A stretch of DNA of 64,000 bases from Homoserinibacter sp. GY 40078 (GTDB taxonomy: Bacteria > Actinomycetota > Actinomycetes > Actinomycetales > Microbacteriaceae), in assembly GCF_008017545.1 (NCBI RefSeq), contig NZ_VRTZ01000001.1, positions 248,001 through 312,000 on the forward strand. The letters are read 5' to 3'. The position numbers and the translations under genes were made by a program. Positions within the stretch are counted from its first letter, which is position 1; every line of letters begins with the position of its first letter. Shown piece after piece: positions 1-7,371 of this stretch. A model generated the notes under the pieces. The model was not told the origin of the DNA, ran no database searches, and saw nothing but the letters and a program-made list of their open reading frames with translations.

Positions 1-103
1 GTCCGCGAAGCCCTTCCAGGCGGTCGCGGATGCCGGCCGCGTCGGCAGCCCGTGCCTCCGCATCGGTCGCGGCGAGCTTCCAGCTGACGATGTGGCGGAT
101 CAC
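1..103 (-). CDS. Dabb family (stress-responsive alpha/beta barrel) protein, partial
   Basis: Only the N-terminal 34 codons lie in the window; the rest runs off the left edge. The protein opens VIRHIVSWKLAATDAEARAA, and the I-R-H-I-V-x-W-K opening is typical of the Dabb ferredoxin-like dimeric family. The GTG start overlaps the stop of the upstream glutaredoxin by 4 bases (GTGA), so the two are probably translationally coupled. The function of most Dabb proteins is unknown, and nothing here narrows it. Confidence 0.75.
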   Translation of the reverse strand, partial: MIRHIVSWKLAATDAEARAADAAGIRDRLEGLRG

Positions 104-357
104 GAGGTCGCCTCCCGGGCGTCGAGGGCGCGCCGGAGCCGATCCGGATCGACGCGCCAGATGGTGTGCACGCGGTCGTCGATGAGCAGCACGGGGATCT
201 CCTCGGCGTACTGGGCGAGCAGGCGCTCGTCCTCGAGGATGTTGCGCTCCTCGACCTCGAGCCCGCGCTCGGCCGCCACCTCGGAGACGATCGCGCGCGC
301 ATCGTCGCACAGGTGGCATCCGGGCTTTCCGAGAAGAGTCAGGCGCGGATCGGGCAC
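100..357 (-). CDS. glutaredoxin family protein
   Basis: This 85-residue thioredoxin-fold protein is probably a small cytosolic thiol-disulfide oxidoreductase. It carries a C-x-x-C active site in GKPGCHLCDDA (Cys14, Cys17), and a cis-proline region follows at EEIPVLLIDD. The length fits the glutaredoxin-2-like / NrdH-like group common in actinobacteria. The start is GTG and the gene is divergent from the HAD phosphatase, only 11 bases away. A TAGTCT box on this strand (369-364) sits 6 bases before the GTG, so the transcript may be leaderless. The physiological partner is not visible. Confidence 0.88.
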   Translation of the reverse strand: MPDPRLTLLGKPGCHLCDDARAIVSEVAAERGLEVEERNILEDERLLAQYAEEIPVLLIDDRVHTIWRVDPDRLRRALDAREATS

Positions 358-368
358 GCACCTAGACT

Positions 369-1145
369 ATGGGGGTCATGCCCGAGGAACATCCCGCGAC
401 CCCGAGCGAGCGACCGGTCGTCGCGTTCTTCGACGTCGACAACACGCTCATGCGCGGCACGAGCGTGTTCCACGTCGGACGCGAGGCGTGGTCGCACGGC
501 ATCATCGGATGGCGGGACATCGCCCTCTTCGCGTGGCACCAGCGACGGTTCATCAAGGTCGGCGAGAACCACGAGCACATGGGCTCCGCGCGCGAGCGGG
601 CGCTGGGGCTCGTGGCTGGGCACACCGAGAATCAGATCCGCGCGCTGGCCGAGAACATCTGGGACCACCGCATCAAGCCCAGGCTGTGGCCCGAGACGGT
701 CGCCCTCGCGCACGAGCACATCGCGAAGGGCCATCAGGTGTGGGTCGTCTCGGCGACACCGGTAGAGGTGGGCGAGCTGATCGCGCGCAAGCTGGGGCTG
801 ACGGGCGCGCTCGGCACCCGCGTCGAAGCAGTCGACGGCGTGTATACAGGACGCCTCGTGGGGTCCGTGCTGCACGCCGAGCACAAGGCCGTCGCGGCGC
901 GCGAGCTCGCCGAGAGCATCGGCGCCGACCTCGCCGCATCGTGGGCGTACTCCGACAGCCGCAATGACATCCCCCTGCTCGAGCTGGTAGGCAACCGCGT
1001 CGCCGTGAACCCTGATGCCGGGCTCGCGCGGTACGCCGCCGAGAAGGGCTGGCCGACGATGCGGCTCGACCACGCGTCGATCAAGGCCCAGCAGAAGCGG
1101 GTGCGGCGCGAGGCCAAGCCGGTGGGGCGCGGCCGACGCGACTGA
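369..1145 (+). CDS. HAD-IB family phosphatase
   Basis: This 258-residue haloacid dehalogenase-type hydrolase is related to phosphoserine phosphatases and acts on an unknown phosphomonoester in the cytosol. All HAD motifs are visible: motif I FFDVDNTL with the nucleophile Asp (about residue 22), motif II VVSATPVEV, and motif III YSDSRNDIPLLE with the Mg-binding acidic residues. The C-terminus is basic (KRVRREAKPVGRGRRD). A second in-frame ATG three codons downstream (378) fits better with a leaderless start, because TAGACT lies at 363-368 and there is no good SD. The gene is divergent from glutaredoxin and convergent with the bS22 gene, separated by a terminator. Confidence 0.88.
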   Translation: MGVMPEEHPATPSERPVVAFFDVDNTLMRGTSVFHVGREAWSHGIIGWRDIALFAWHQRRFIKVGENHEHMGSARERALGLVAGHTENQIRALAENIWDHRIKPRLWPETVALAHEHIAKGHQVWVVSATPVEVGELIARKLGLTGALGTRVEAVDGVYTGRLVGSVLHAEHKAVAARELAESIGADLAASWAYSDSRNDIPLLELVGNRVAVNPDAGLARYAAEKGWPTMRLDHASIKAQQKRVRREAKPVGRGRRD

Positions 1146-1195
1146 TCGCCCCGAGCCCGGCTGCGCAGCCCGCAACGACGATCACCGCAACGACG

Positions 1196-1222
1196 AAGCC
1201 CCGGACCTGAGGCCCGGGGCTT
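1196..1222. terminator. bidirectional terminator hairpin
   Basis: A perfect 9-bp stem AAGCCCCGG / CCGGGGCTT with a 9-base loop lies between the convergent HAD phosphatase and bS22 genes. There is no long U tract on either side, so it is intrinsic-like rather than canonical. Its position between two converging stops supports the role. Confidence 0.65.
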
Positions 1223-1245
1223 GCGGAATGAACTGCGGTGCAGTC

Positions 1246-1344
1246 CTACTTCTTGTTGCGACGCTGGTGACGCGTCTTGCGGAGAAGCTTGCGGTGCTTC
1301 TTCTTCGCCATGCGCTTGCGGCGCTTCTTGATGACGGAACCCAT
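1246..1344 (-). CDS. bS22-type ribosomal miniprotein (AURKAIP1/COX24 domain)
   Basis: This 32-residue, extremely basic protein starts MGSVIKKRRKRMAKKKHRKL and ends RHQRRNKK. It matches the actinobacterial AURKAIP1/COX24-domain miniprotein (bS22), which binds the small ribosomal subunit near the decoding region. An SD (GAGGTG) sits 5 bases before the ATG on the minus strand. The length is exactly that expected for the family. It is transcribed alone and ends in the hairpin at 1196-1222. Very short genes of this kind are often missed. Confidence 0.9.
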   Translation of the reverse strand: MGSVIKKRRKRMAKKKHRKLLRKTRHQRRNKK

Positions 1345-1439
1345 GTTCACCTCACTCGTTCGTCGTCGGACCGACTCCGGGTCCTGGACGAACCGCGGGA
1401 AGCCTAACCGGGAGAGTCTACCAAAGGCGCCGACGGCGC

Positions 1440-1640
1440 TCAGCCGACCTGGGCGCCCCCGCCCGCGAGGCCCACGACTCCGGCGACCGCCGACTCGGGG
1501 ATGCGGTACGAACGTCCGAAGCGCACCGCCGGCAATTCGCCCGCGTGCACAAGACGGTAGACGGTCATCGTCGATACGCGCATCATGTCGGCGACCTCTT
1601 GGACGGTGAGGAAGCGGACGTCAGACAGATCCTGCGCCAT
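1440..1640 (-). CDS. BldC-like / excisionase-type helix-turn-helix protein
   Basis: This 66-residue single-domain winged-HTH protein is of the MerR/excisionase (BldC-like) type. The core FLTVQEVADMMRVSTMTVYR is the first helix-turn-helix, followed by the wing PAVRFGRSYRIPE. The family is small and binds DNA as oligomers on direct repeats. The start was set at the ATG at 1640, which has a strong purine-rich SD (GGAAGGCGGAAG); the reading frame stays open upstream but lacks such a site. Three 9-bp-spaced repeats directly upstream (1670-1693) may be its own operator. The target genes are unknown. Confidence 0.85.
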   Translation of the reverse strand: MAQDLSDVRFLTVQEVADMMRVSTMTVYRLVHAGELPAVRFGRSYRIPESAVAGVVGLAGGGAQVG

Positions 1641-1669
1641 GCTTCCGCCTTCCCGGCCCGTGTGGTGGT

Positions 1670-1693
1670 TGTGACTCGTGTGACTCCTGTGAC
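1670..1693. promoter_or_regulatory. three tandem 9-bp TGTGAC repeats upstream of BldC-like gene
   Basis: TGTGAC occurs at 1670, 1679 and 1688, exactly 9 bases apart (TGTGACTCG, TGTGACTCC, TGTGACGGG). The array lies about 30 bases upstream of the BldC-like start. BldC-family proteins are known to bind phased direct repeats head-to-tail, so autoregulation is a reasonable inference. Confidence 0.5.
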
Positions 1694-1785
1694 GGGAGTG
1701 CACTGGCACAGGCTATTGGGCGAGGGATGCCGCTGTCTAGGGCGGGTGATGGCCTTCGGCCAGGACCCGCCGCCTGGACGATGCG

Positions 1786-2157
1786 TCAGGCGGTGACAGT
1801 CCCCAAGAACAGCTGCGACTCCGTGAGCCGGGTCTGCATCGCGGTCGCGAGCGAGGTGAGCACGGACCGCGAACGGGACATCCCGATCGCACCGCCCATC
1901 ATCCCCGCGCCGGATTGCTGGGCGATCCGCGCGACGAGATTGCCCTCGTGCGAGAAGAAGGAGACCGTGTAGACCAAGCGCTGCTTCTTCCCCGCCATCG
2001 CGCCGAGCAGGACCGTGACGGTGGTGCTCCCGCGGCCGATGGTCCAACTCCCGTCCGGTGCCACGGCTTCGACGGCGAATCCGTGTTCGGCGAGGATGTC
2101 GTGAACCAGAGCCTTTCCGGCCTCGTGGTCACCCGCGATGAAGAAATCGACGATCAT
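1786..2157 (-). CDS. conserved hypothetical protein
   Basis: This 123-residue protein has no domain I can name. It begins MIVDFFIAGDHEAGKALVHD and looks like a small alpha/beta protein with a hydrophobic strand core (TTVTVLLGAMAGKKQRLVYT). A glycine/methionine-rich stretch GAGMMGGAIGMSRSR lies near residue 85. No signal peptide or clear membrane span is present. It is transcribed alone between the BldC-like gene and the ArsR regulator, all on the same strand. Codon use matches the host, so it is probably a resident lineage-specific gene. Confidence 0.7.
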   Translation of the reverse strand: MIVDFFIAGDHEAGKALVHDILAEHGFAVEAVAPDGSWTIGRGSTTVTVLLGAMAGKKQRLVYTVSFFSHEGNLVARIAQQSGAGMMGGAIGMSRSRSVLTSLATAMQTRLTESQLFLGTVTA

Positions 2158-2230
2158 CGGATGAAGCTAGCCGACCGCGGCAGCGGACGACGGCGAGCGT
2201 CAACCGCAGAGGACGCCACGCGATGCGCGT

Positions 2231-2698
2231 CTAGCGCTCGCCCTTGCGCAGCTTGGGCAGACGCTCGGTGACACGCTGCCGCGCACCCTCGATCTTCTCT
2301 TGAGCGGTTTCGAAGGCCACCCGCGCGGCGTTGGCGGTCTGCGCAGCCGTGCGCCCGATCCGATCGCCGACCTCGGCCCCGGCCCAGGCGGCGTAGACGG
2401 TCGTCGCGCCGTTCTCATCCGTCGCGACCGTGAAGTCGGTGAAGGGCTCGAGCCACACCTCGATCTCTTCGAGCGGGCTCGCGTCGAGGTGGTAGTAGCG
2501 GTGCTGGCCTTCTTCGCGCACGCCCACCAATCCGTGCTCGCGCAGCACCTTGAGATGCTTCGACACCGTCGGCTGGGCGACACCGAGCTCGCTCACCAGG
2601 TCGCCGACCGCGAGTTCGCCGCGGGTCTCGAGCAGTTGTCGCAGGATCTCGCGGCGAGTGCCATCCGCGAGGACGTCGAAGATGTCGGCCATCCCCAC
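2231..2698 (-). CDS. ArsR-family transcriptional regulator
   Basis: This 155-residue protein has an N-terminal ArsR winged helix (residues about 3-85): MADIFDVLADGTRREILRQL opens the domain, the recognition helix is in GVAQPTVSKHLKVLREHGLV, and the wing is GQHRYYHLDASPLEEIE. The C-terminal 70 residues are charged and helical and extend beyond the usual 100-residue ArsR protein. No Cys metal site is visible, so it is probably not a metal sensor. The frame opens with GTG at 2698; an ATG two codons later (2692) is the alternative. It is divergent from ktrA, 127 bases away. Confidence 0.88.
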   Translation of the reverse strand: MGMADIFDVLADGTRREILRQLLETRGELAVGDLVSELGVAQPTVSKHLKVLREHGLVGVREEGQHRYYHLDASPLEEIEVWLEPFTDFTVATDENGATTVYAAWAGAEVGDRIGRTAAQTANAARVAFETAQEKIEGARQRVTERLPKLRKGER

Positions 2699-2825
2699 AG
2701 ACTAGCCAGCCGACCACGGGAGTACCACGGGGGATGGGTACAGTGACTTTCGCACGCGGTGCGCGCGACGACCGCGAGACAGACGACCCGGCGGATCCGG
2801 GCCCGCCCCGAGGGAAGGCACATCG

Positions 2826-3497
2826 TTGGTTGAGAAGATCGCTCACGACGCCCCGGTCCTCGTGATCGGCCTCGGCCGATTCGGGGCCGCCACCGCGGGG
2901 CAGCTGCAGCGCCTCGACCGCGAGGTGCTCGCCGTCGACGAGGACATCGCCCTCGTGCAGAAGTGGTCCGAGCGGGTCACTCACGCCGTGCAGGTGGACG
3001 CACGATCGATCGACGCCCTGCGTCAGATCGGCGCGGAGGACTTCCAGATCGCGGTGGTCGCGGTGGGGTCGTCGGTCGAGTCGAGCGTGCTCATCACGGC
3101 GAACCTCGTCGACCTCAAGATCCCGCAGATCTGGGCGAAGGCCGTCAGCCAGTCGCACGGCAAGATCCTCAGCCGCATCGGCGCGAACCACGTGATCTAC
3201 CCGGAGGCGGAGGCGGGCGAGCGCGTGGCGCACCTCGTGTCCGGCCGCATGATCGACTTCATCGAGTTCGACGACGGCTTCGCGATCGTGAAGATGTACC
3301 CGCCGAAGCCCATCCGGGGCCTGAGCCTCGGGGAGTCGCACGTGCGCCAGCGCTTCGGCGTCACAGTCGTCGGCGTGAAGAGTCCCGGCAAGGACTTCAC
3401 CTACGCCACGCCCGAGACGGTCATCTCGAACCACGACCTGATCATCGCGTCCGGCTCGACGACCGACCTGGAGCGGTTCGCGGCTCTGCAGTCGTAG
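2826..3497 (+). CDS. KtrA/TrkA-type RCK potassium-channel regulatory subunit
   Basis: This 223-residue cytosolic gating ring subunit belongs to Ktr/Trk potassium uptake. The N-terminal RCK_N Rossmann fold has VLVIGLGRFGAATAGQL for nucleotide binding with the acidic D of AVDED at strand 2, and a C-terminal RCK_C domain begins near GLSLGESHVRQ (residue about 165). The start is TTG, supported by AGGGAAGG 8 bases upstream. The membrane partner (KtrB/TrkH) is not adjacent, unlike the usual arrangement: the upstream neighbour is a divergent ArsR gene and the downstream neighbour is convergent proC. The partner is presumably elsewhere in the genome. Confidence 0.9.
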   Translation: MVEKIAHDAPVLVIGLGRFGAATAGQLQRLDREVLAVDEDIALVQKWSERVTHAVQVDARSIDALRQIGAEDFQIAVVAVGSSVESSVLITANLVDLKIPQIWAKAVSQSHGKILSRIGANHVIYPEAEAGERVAHLVSGRMIDFIEFDDGFAIVKMYPPKPIRGLSLGESHVRQRFGVTVVGVKSPGKDFTYATPETVISNHDLIIASGSTTDLERFAALQS

Positions 3498-3524
3498 CCG
3501 GCGGCGGCCGATCGTCGCGACAGC

Positions 3525-4346
3525 TCAGCCGGCGGCGAGTTCCTTCGCCCGGGCGATCGCCGCCTGGGCCGCGCGCTCGAACAGCTCGGTGAGCTCCGCC
3601 TCCTCGAGGACCCCGATGAGCCGCTCTGTCGTGCCCTTCGGGCTCGTGACCCGGCGTCGCAGTTCACGGGGCTCGTCGCCCGTCGACTCGAGGAGGAGCG
3701 CCGATCCGATGAGGGTCTGCTCGGCTAGCAATCGTGCATCCGAGGGATCGAACCCGAGTCGCTCCGCCGTCTCGGTGAGGCGCTCGACGAGGAAGTAGAA
3801 GGTCGCGGGCCCCGAACCCGAGATCGCCGAGAGGGCGTCGATCTGCTCTTCCGGAACCTCGACCACCGCGCCGACCGCCGTGAACAGCTCCCGGGCGATC
3901 GCGAGCTCCGCCTCGCCCGCGGTCGACCCCGCGGCGACGCCCGTGACGGCGCGCCGCACGAGAGCGGGAGTGTTCGGCATCGTGCGCACCACGGGATTCG
4001 CCACCACGGACTCCATCGATGCCGTCGTCACGCCCGCGGCGACACTCACGACCACGGCACCGGGCTCGAGGGCGTCCGCCACCTCGCGCAGAGTGCCGAG
4101 CACCATCGCCGGCTTGACCCCGAGGAGCACCACGCCGGCCCCGTCGACCGCACGGCTGTTCGCCTCCGGATCGTCGTCGAGCGCGAGGGCACGCACGCCC
4201 TCGGCGCGCCAGTGCTCGGCGGACGACGCGCCGCGGGTCGTGACAACCACGGATGCGGGGTCGAGGCCCGAAGCCAGCAGGCCCCGGAGGATCGCACCTG
4301 CCATGGAGCCCGCCCCCAGGACGGCGAGGGGAGGAAGGGTCGGCAT
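3525..4346 (-). CDS. proC: pyrroline-5-carboxylate reductase
   Basis: This enzyme performs the last step of proline synthesis, NAD(P)H-dependent reduction of pyrroline-5-carboxylate. The N-terminal Rossmann motif is LAVLGAGSMAGAILRGLL. The P5CR signature region is VRTMPNTPALVRRAVTGVA, followed by DALSAISGSGPATFYFLVE and the C-terminal helical dimer domain with the TSPKGTTERLIGVLE motif. The length of 273 residues matches E. coli ProC (269). ATG at 4346 was chosen because AGGATGAGG precedes it; another in-frame ATG lies at 4355. It is divergent from the cation efflux gene. Confidence 0.95.
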   Translation of the reverse strand: MPTLPPLAVLGAGSMAGAILRGLLASGLDPASVVVTTRGASSAEHWRAEGVRALALDDDPEANSRAVDGAGVVLLGVKPAMVLGTLREVADALEPGAVVVSVAAGVTTASMESVVANPVVRTMPNTPALVRRAVTGVAAGSTAGEAELAIARELFTAVGAVVEVPEEQIDALSAISGSGPATFYFLVERLTETAERLGFDPSDARLLAEQTLIGSALLLESTGDEPRELRRRVTSPKGTTERLIGVLEEAELTELFERAAQAAIARAKELAAG

Positions 4347-4369
4347 GCCCCTCATCCTAGAATCGACCC

Positions 4370-5329
4370 ATGAGCGCGTCGGGCGGTACGAAGGCGATCA
4401 TCGCCGCATTCCTTGCGAATCTCGGGATCGCGGTCACCAAGTTCATCGCCTGGGCCTTCTCGGGGTCGAGTTCGATGCTCGCCGAGGGGGTGCACTCCGT
4501 CGCAGACTCGGGCAACCAACTGCTGCTCCTGCTCGGAGGGCGACAGGCCCGCAAGCAGGCGGATGCCGAGCACCCGTTCGGCTACGGACGCGAGCGCTAC
4601 GTCTACGCCTTCGTGGTGTCGATCATCCTGTTCTCGGTTGGCGGCGTGTTCTCGCTCTACGAGGGCATCGAGAAGCTCACCCACCCGCATCCGCTCGAGA
4701 ACGCCTGGCTGCCGATCCTGGTGCTGGCGATCGCGATCGTGCTCGAGTCGCTCTCCCTGCGCACGGCCGTGCGCGAGTCGAACCACACCCGCGGCACGCA
4801 GAGCTGGATCCAGTTCGTGCGCCGGGCGAAGCAGCCGGAGCTGCCCGTCGTGCTGCTCGAAGACGTCGCGGCGCTGACGGGTCTCGTGTTCGCGCTCGCG
4901 GGCGTCGGACTCACGATCGCGACCGGCGACAATCTGTGGGACGGCATCGGCACGATCGCGATCGGCGTGCTGCTGATCATCGTGGCGATCATCCTCGGCG
5001 TCGAGACGAAGAGCCTGCTCGTCGGCGAGGGCGCGACGCCGAGCGACACGCAGAAGATCCTCGCGGCGTTCAACGGTCACCCGCAGGTGGAGGCCGTCAT
5101 CCACATGAAGACCCTGTACCTCGGCCCGGACGAGCTGCTCGTCGCGGCGAAGATCGCGGTGCCGAAGGCGACTCGCGCGGTGGAGGTCGCCGCCGCGATC
5201 GACGCGATCGAAGCGGATGTGCGCGCCGCGGTGCCCGCCGCGCGGGTGATCTACCTGGAGCCTGACATCTACGTGCCGCGCGGCGAGAACCCCTCGACCG
5301 ATGCGATCGTGATCAAGAGCGCGGACTGA
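4370..5329 (+). CDS. cation diffusion facilitator (CDF) family transporter
   Basis: This 319-residue inner-membrane divalent metal/proton antiporter has several predicted membrane helices. The CDF metal-binding helix is in LAEGVHSVADSGNQLLLL, with the H-x-x-x-D pattern at HSVAD. A second conserved segment is HPFGYGRERY after TM2. A cytosolic ferredoxin-like domain occupies about the last 90 residues (from EGATPSDTQKILAAF). It is followed 21 bases later by a small membrane protein with its own SD, probably co-transcribed. Zn, Fe or Mn specificity cannot be told from the sequence. Confidence 0.9.
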   Translation: MSASGGTKAIIAAFLANLGIAVTKFIAWAFSGSSSMLAEGVHSVADSGNQLLLLLGGRQARKQADAEHPFGYGRERYVYAFVVSIILFSVGGVFSLYEGIEKLTHPHPLENAWLPILVLAIAIVLESLSLRTAVRESNHTRGTQSWIQFVRRAKQPELPVVLLEDVAALTGLVFALAGVGLTIATGDNLWDGIGTIAIGVLLIIVAIILGVETKSLLVGEGATPSDTQKILAAFNGHPQVEAVIHMKTLYLGPDELLVAAKIAVPKATRAVEVAAAIDAIEADVRAAVPAARVIYLEPDIYVPRGENPSTDAIVIKSAD

Positions 5330-5350
5330 GTCTGCGGGAGGAGCACCACC

Positions 5351-5704
5351 ATGGACATCCTGCACAGCGCGCTGCTGGCGCTGCACATCTTCGGACTCGC
5401 CGCGATCGTGGGCACGTTCCTCGTGCAGATGCGGGCGAACGAGGGCTTCCGCACCGGCCTGATCCTCGGCGGCGCGATCACGCAGCTCGTCACCGGGATC
5501 GCGCTCGTGGGTCTCGCGGAGGCGGGCGACCACGACCTCAACATGCTGAAGATCACGACGAAGCTCATCATCGCGATCCTCGTGCTCGCGGCGGCGATCG
5601 CCGCGGTGGTGGCTCAGCGTCGCGGCGGCCGGGTGAAGCCGTGGTTCCACAGCGCCGGCGGACTCGCCATCGTGAACGTGCTCGTCGCCGTCTTCTGGCA
5701 CTGA
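5351..5704 (+). CDS. small four-helix membrane protein
   Basis: This 117-residue integral membrane protein has about four hydrophobic segments: SALLALHIFGLAAIVGTFLV, GLILGGAITQLVTGIALVGL, KLIIAILVLAAAIAAVVAQ and SAGGLAIVNVLVAVFW. Conserved-looking His16 sits within the first helix. It lies 21 bases after the CDF transporter with GGAGGAG as SD, so it is likely in that operon. I do not recognise a named family. It resembles small actinobacterial proteins of unknown function. Confidence 0.75.
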   Translation: MDILHSALLALHIFGLAAIVGTFLVQMRANEGFRTGLILGGAITQLVTGIALVGLAEAGDHDLNMLKITTKLIIAILVLAAAIAAVVAQRRGGRVKPWFHSAGGLAIVNVLVAVFWH

Positions 5705-5733
5705 GCCGGAGCTGACCCCGGCGGCTTCGCGCG

Positions 5734-6087
5734 CTACGCGAGCACCGGGATCTGATCCGGATCCGCGTAGACGGGCAGTCCGAGTTCGCGTGCGATCCGT
5801 ACGTCCTCGTCGGCTCCCACCGACTCCCCCGGGAGCCGCAACACGGCGTCGCAGTGCTGGAGGAGTCGCCTCGCCGTCTCGTACATGACGTCGGCGTCGG
5901 CGGGGGCGTCGCCGAGTTCACGCATCACGGGTAGAGCGACCCACTCGCCGATCATGGGCACGTGACCGCGCTCGAAGATGGGGGCGGATGCAGCTTCGAG
6001 GCGCGCGAGATTGCGCGCGATGAGGTCGGGATCGCCGCCGGTGCCGGATCGGTACGGACCTGCGATCAGGATGAGCTGGGGTTTCAT
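5734..6087 (-). CDS. DUF4406 / nucleoside 2-deoxyribosyltransferase-like protein
   Basis: This 117-residue Rossmann-like protein starts MKPQLILIAGPYRSGTGGDP. A G-P-Y-R near the first strand, the DVMYETARRLLQHCDAVLRL segment and the E-x-x-x-A-x-x-x-G-x-P-V-Y ending (ARELGLPVYA) resemble DUF4406 and nucleoside 2-deoxyribosyltransferase-like folds. It may bind a nucleotide or nucleotide sugar. It is divergent from the DeoR-family regulator across a 56-base gap that holds a perfect palindrome, so it may be that regulator's target. The functional assignment is weak. Confidence 0.65.
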   Translation of the reverse strand: MKPQLILIAGPYRSGTGGDPDLIARNLARLEAASAPIFERGHVPMIGEWVALPVMRELGDAPADADVMYETARRLLQHCDAVLRLPGESVGADEDVRIARELGLPVYADPDQIPVLA

Positions 6088-6110
6088 GCGAGGGAGTGTA
6101 TCGTTAACCG

Positions 6111-6124
6111 TGCACGATCGTGCA
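6111..6124. promoter_or_regulatory. perfect 14-bp palindrome, probable DeoR-family operator
   Basis: TGCACGATCGTGCA is fully self-complementary. It lies in the 56-base gap between the divergent DUF4406-like and DeoR-family genes, 19 bases before the regulator ATG. This is a natural place for autoregulation and control of both genes; assignment to the DeoR protein is inferred. Confidence 0.5.
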
Positions 6125-6143
6125 ACTCTCGGAAGGAACGTGG

Positions 6144-6893
6144 ATGCTGTCTGAGCAGCGCAAGACGCACCTGCTCGAATTGCTGCGCCGCGACGGGCGG
6201 GTCGTCGCCAAGACCGTCGCCGCCGATCTCGGCATCTCGGAGGATTCGATCCGCCGCGATCTGCGCGAGCTCGCCGAGGCAGGGCTCGCCCGGCGCGTGT
6301 ACGGGGGCGCCCTGCCGATGGATGCGGCCGAGGTTCCCTTCGCGGAGCGCGGCGAGGTCGAGCCGGCGAGCAAGGCGAGAGTCGCGCGGGCCGCGCTCGT
6401 CCTCATCGAACCGGGCATGACCATCGCGCTCGACGCCGGAACGACCAGCATGGCCATCGCCCGCATCCTGCCCCGAGGCGCCCGGCTGACCATCGCGACC
6501 CCGAGCCCCCACGTTGCGATCGCCGCCGCGGAACACAGCGATGCGCGTGTGGTCCTCCTCGGCGGCGAGCTCGGGCGGCACTCGATGGTCTCCGGTGGAG
6601 CGCTCGCGCTCGAAGCCATCTCGCGGATCGGGGCCGACCGGTTGCTGCTCGGCGCGTCCGGGGTCCATCCGGATCACGGGGTCACCACGGACGACCCGGA
6701 CGACGCCGCCGTGAAGCGGGCCCTCGCCGCCGCGAGCCGCGAGACCTACCTGGTCGTGAGCAGCGAGAAGCTCGGCGCCCGCGCGCAGCATCCGGTGCTC
6801 TCGCTCGACGACCTCGCGGGGCTCGTCGTCGATCCCGCCGACCGCGACGATCTCGATCCGCGACTGCGGCACTACGCCGTGCCCGACGCCTAG
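6144..6893 (+). CDS. DeoR/GlpR-family transcriptional regulator
   Basis: This 249-residue regulator has an N-terminal DeoR helix-turn-helix (MLSEQRKTHLLELLRRDGRV, then DLGISEDSIRRDLRELAEAG) and the family signature RRVYGGAL. A C-terminal sugar-phosphate sensor of the DeoRC fold follows, with the ALDAGTTSMAIARIL ligand loop and the LLGGELGRHSMVSGG segment. The start at 6144 is supported by GGAAGGAACG. Such proteins respond to phosphorylated sugars. The divergent DUF4406-like gene is the only obvious local target. The stop overlaps the convergent tadA stop. Confidence 0.9.
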   Translation: MLSEQRKTHLLELLRRDGRVVAKTVAADLGISEDSIRRDLRELAEAGLARRVYGGALPMDAAEVPFAERGEVEPASKARVARAALVLIEPGMTIALDAGTTSMAIARILPRGARLTIATPSPHVAIAAAEHSDARVVLLGGELGRHSMVSGGALALEAISRIGADRLLLGASGVHPDHGVTTDDPDDAAVKRALAAASRETYLVVSSEKLGARAQHPVLSLDDLAGLVVDPADRDDLDPRLRHYAVPDA

Positions 6894-7360
6894 AGCTCGG
6901 TCGGCCGCGCGGACGCGAAGAAGGCCGTGAGCAGCTCCGCGCACTCCGCCTCCAGCACGCCGGCCACCACCTCGGCCCGGTAGGGCAGCCGCCGATCGCG
7001 AAGCAGGTCGTGGACGCTGCCGGAGGCACCCGCCTTCTCGTCCCACGCCCCGAACACCACGCGCGGGATGCGGGCGGCGAGGATCGCGCCGGCGCACATC
7101 ACGCACGGCTCGAGCGTCACGACGAGCGTCGCCCCGTCGAGCCGCCAGGAACCGCGAACCTCCGCCGCGCGCCGGATCGCGACAACCTCTGCATGGGCCG
7201 TCGGATCGCCGTGCGCCTCGCGCTCGTTGCGGCCGACCGCGAGCACGGTGCCGTCACGATCGAGCACCACCGCCCCGACCGGCACGTCGCCCGTCGAGAG
7301 GGCGAGCTGCGCCTCCGCGAGCGCCAGCCGCATCGCCTCCGCATCCGCTCCCGAGGGCAT
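6890..7360 (-). CDS. tadA: tRNA-specific adenosine(34) deaminase
   Basis: This 156-residue zinc deaminase converts A34 to inosine in tRNA-Arg(ACG). The zinc site is complete: HAE at residues 56-58 and PCVMCAGA with Cys86 and Cys89. The length and the C-terminal helix match bacterial TadA. Its known substrate, tRNA-Arg with anticodon ACG, is also encoded in this window (58324-58396). It is divergent from upp with an 11-base gap and converges on the DeoR regulator with a 3-base overlap. Confidence 0.93.
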   Translation of the reverse strand: MPSGADAEAMRLALAEAQLALSTGDVPVGAVVLDRDGTVLAVGRNEREAHGDPTAHAEVVAIRRAAEVRGSWRLDGATLVVTLEPCVMCAGAILAARIPRVVFGAWDEKAGASGSVHDLLRDRRLPYRAEVVAGVLEAECAELLTAFFASARPTEL

Positions 7361-7371
7361 AGATTGAGCCT

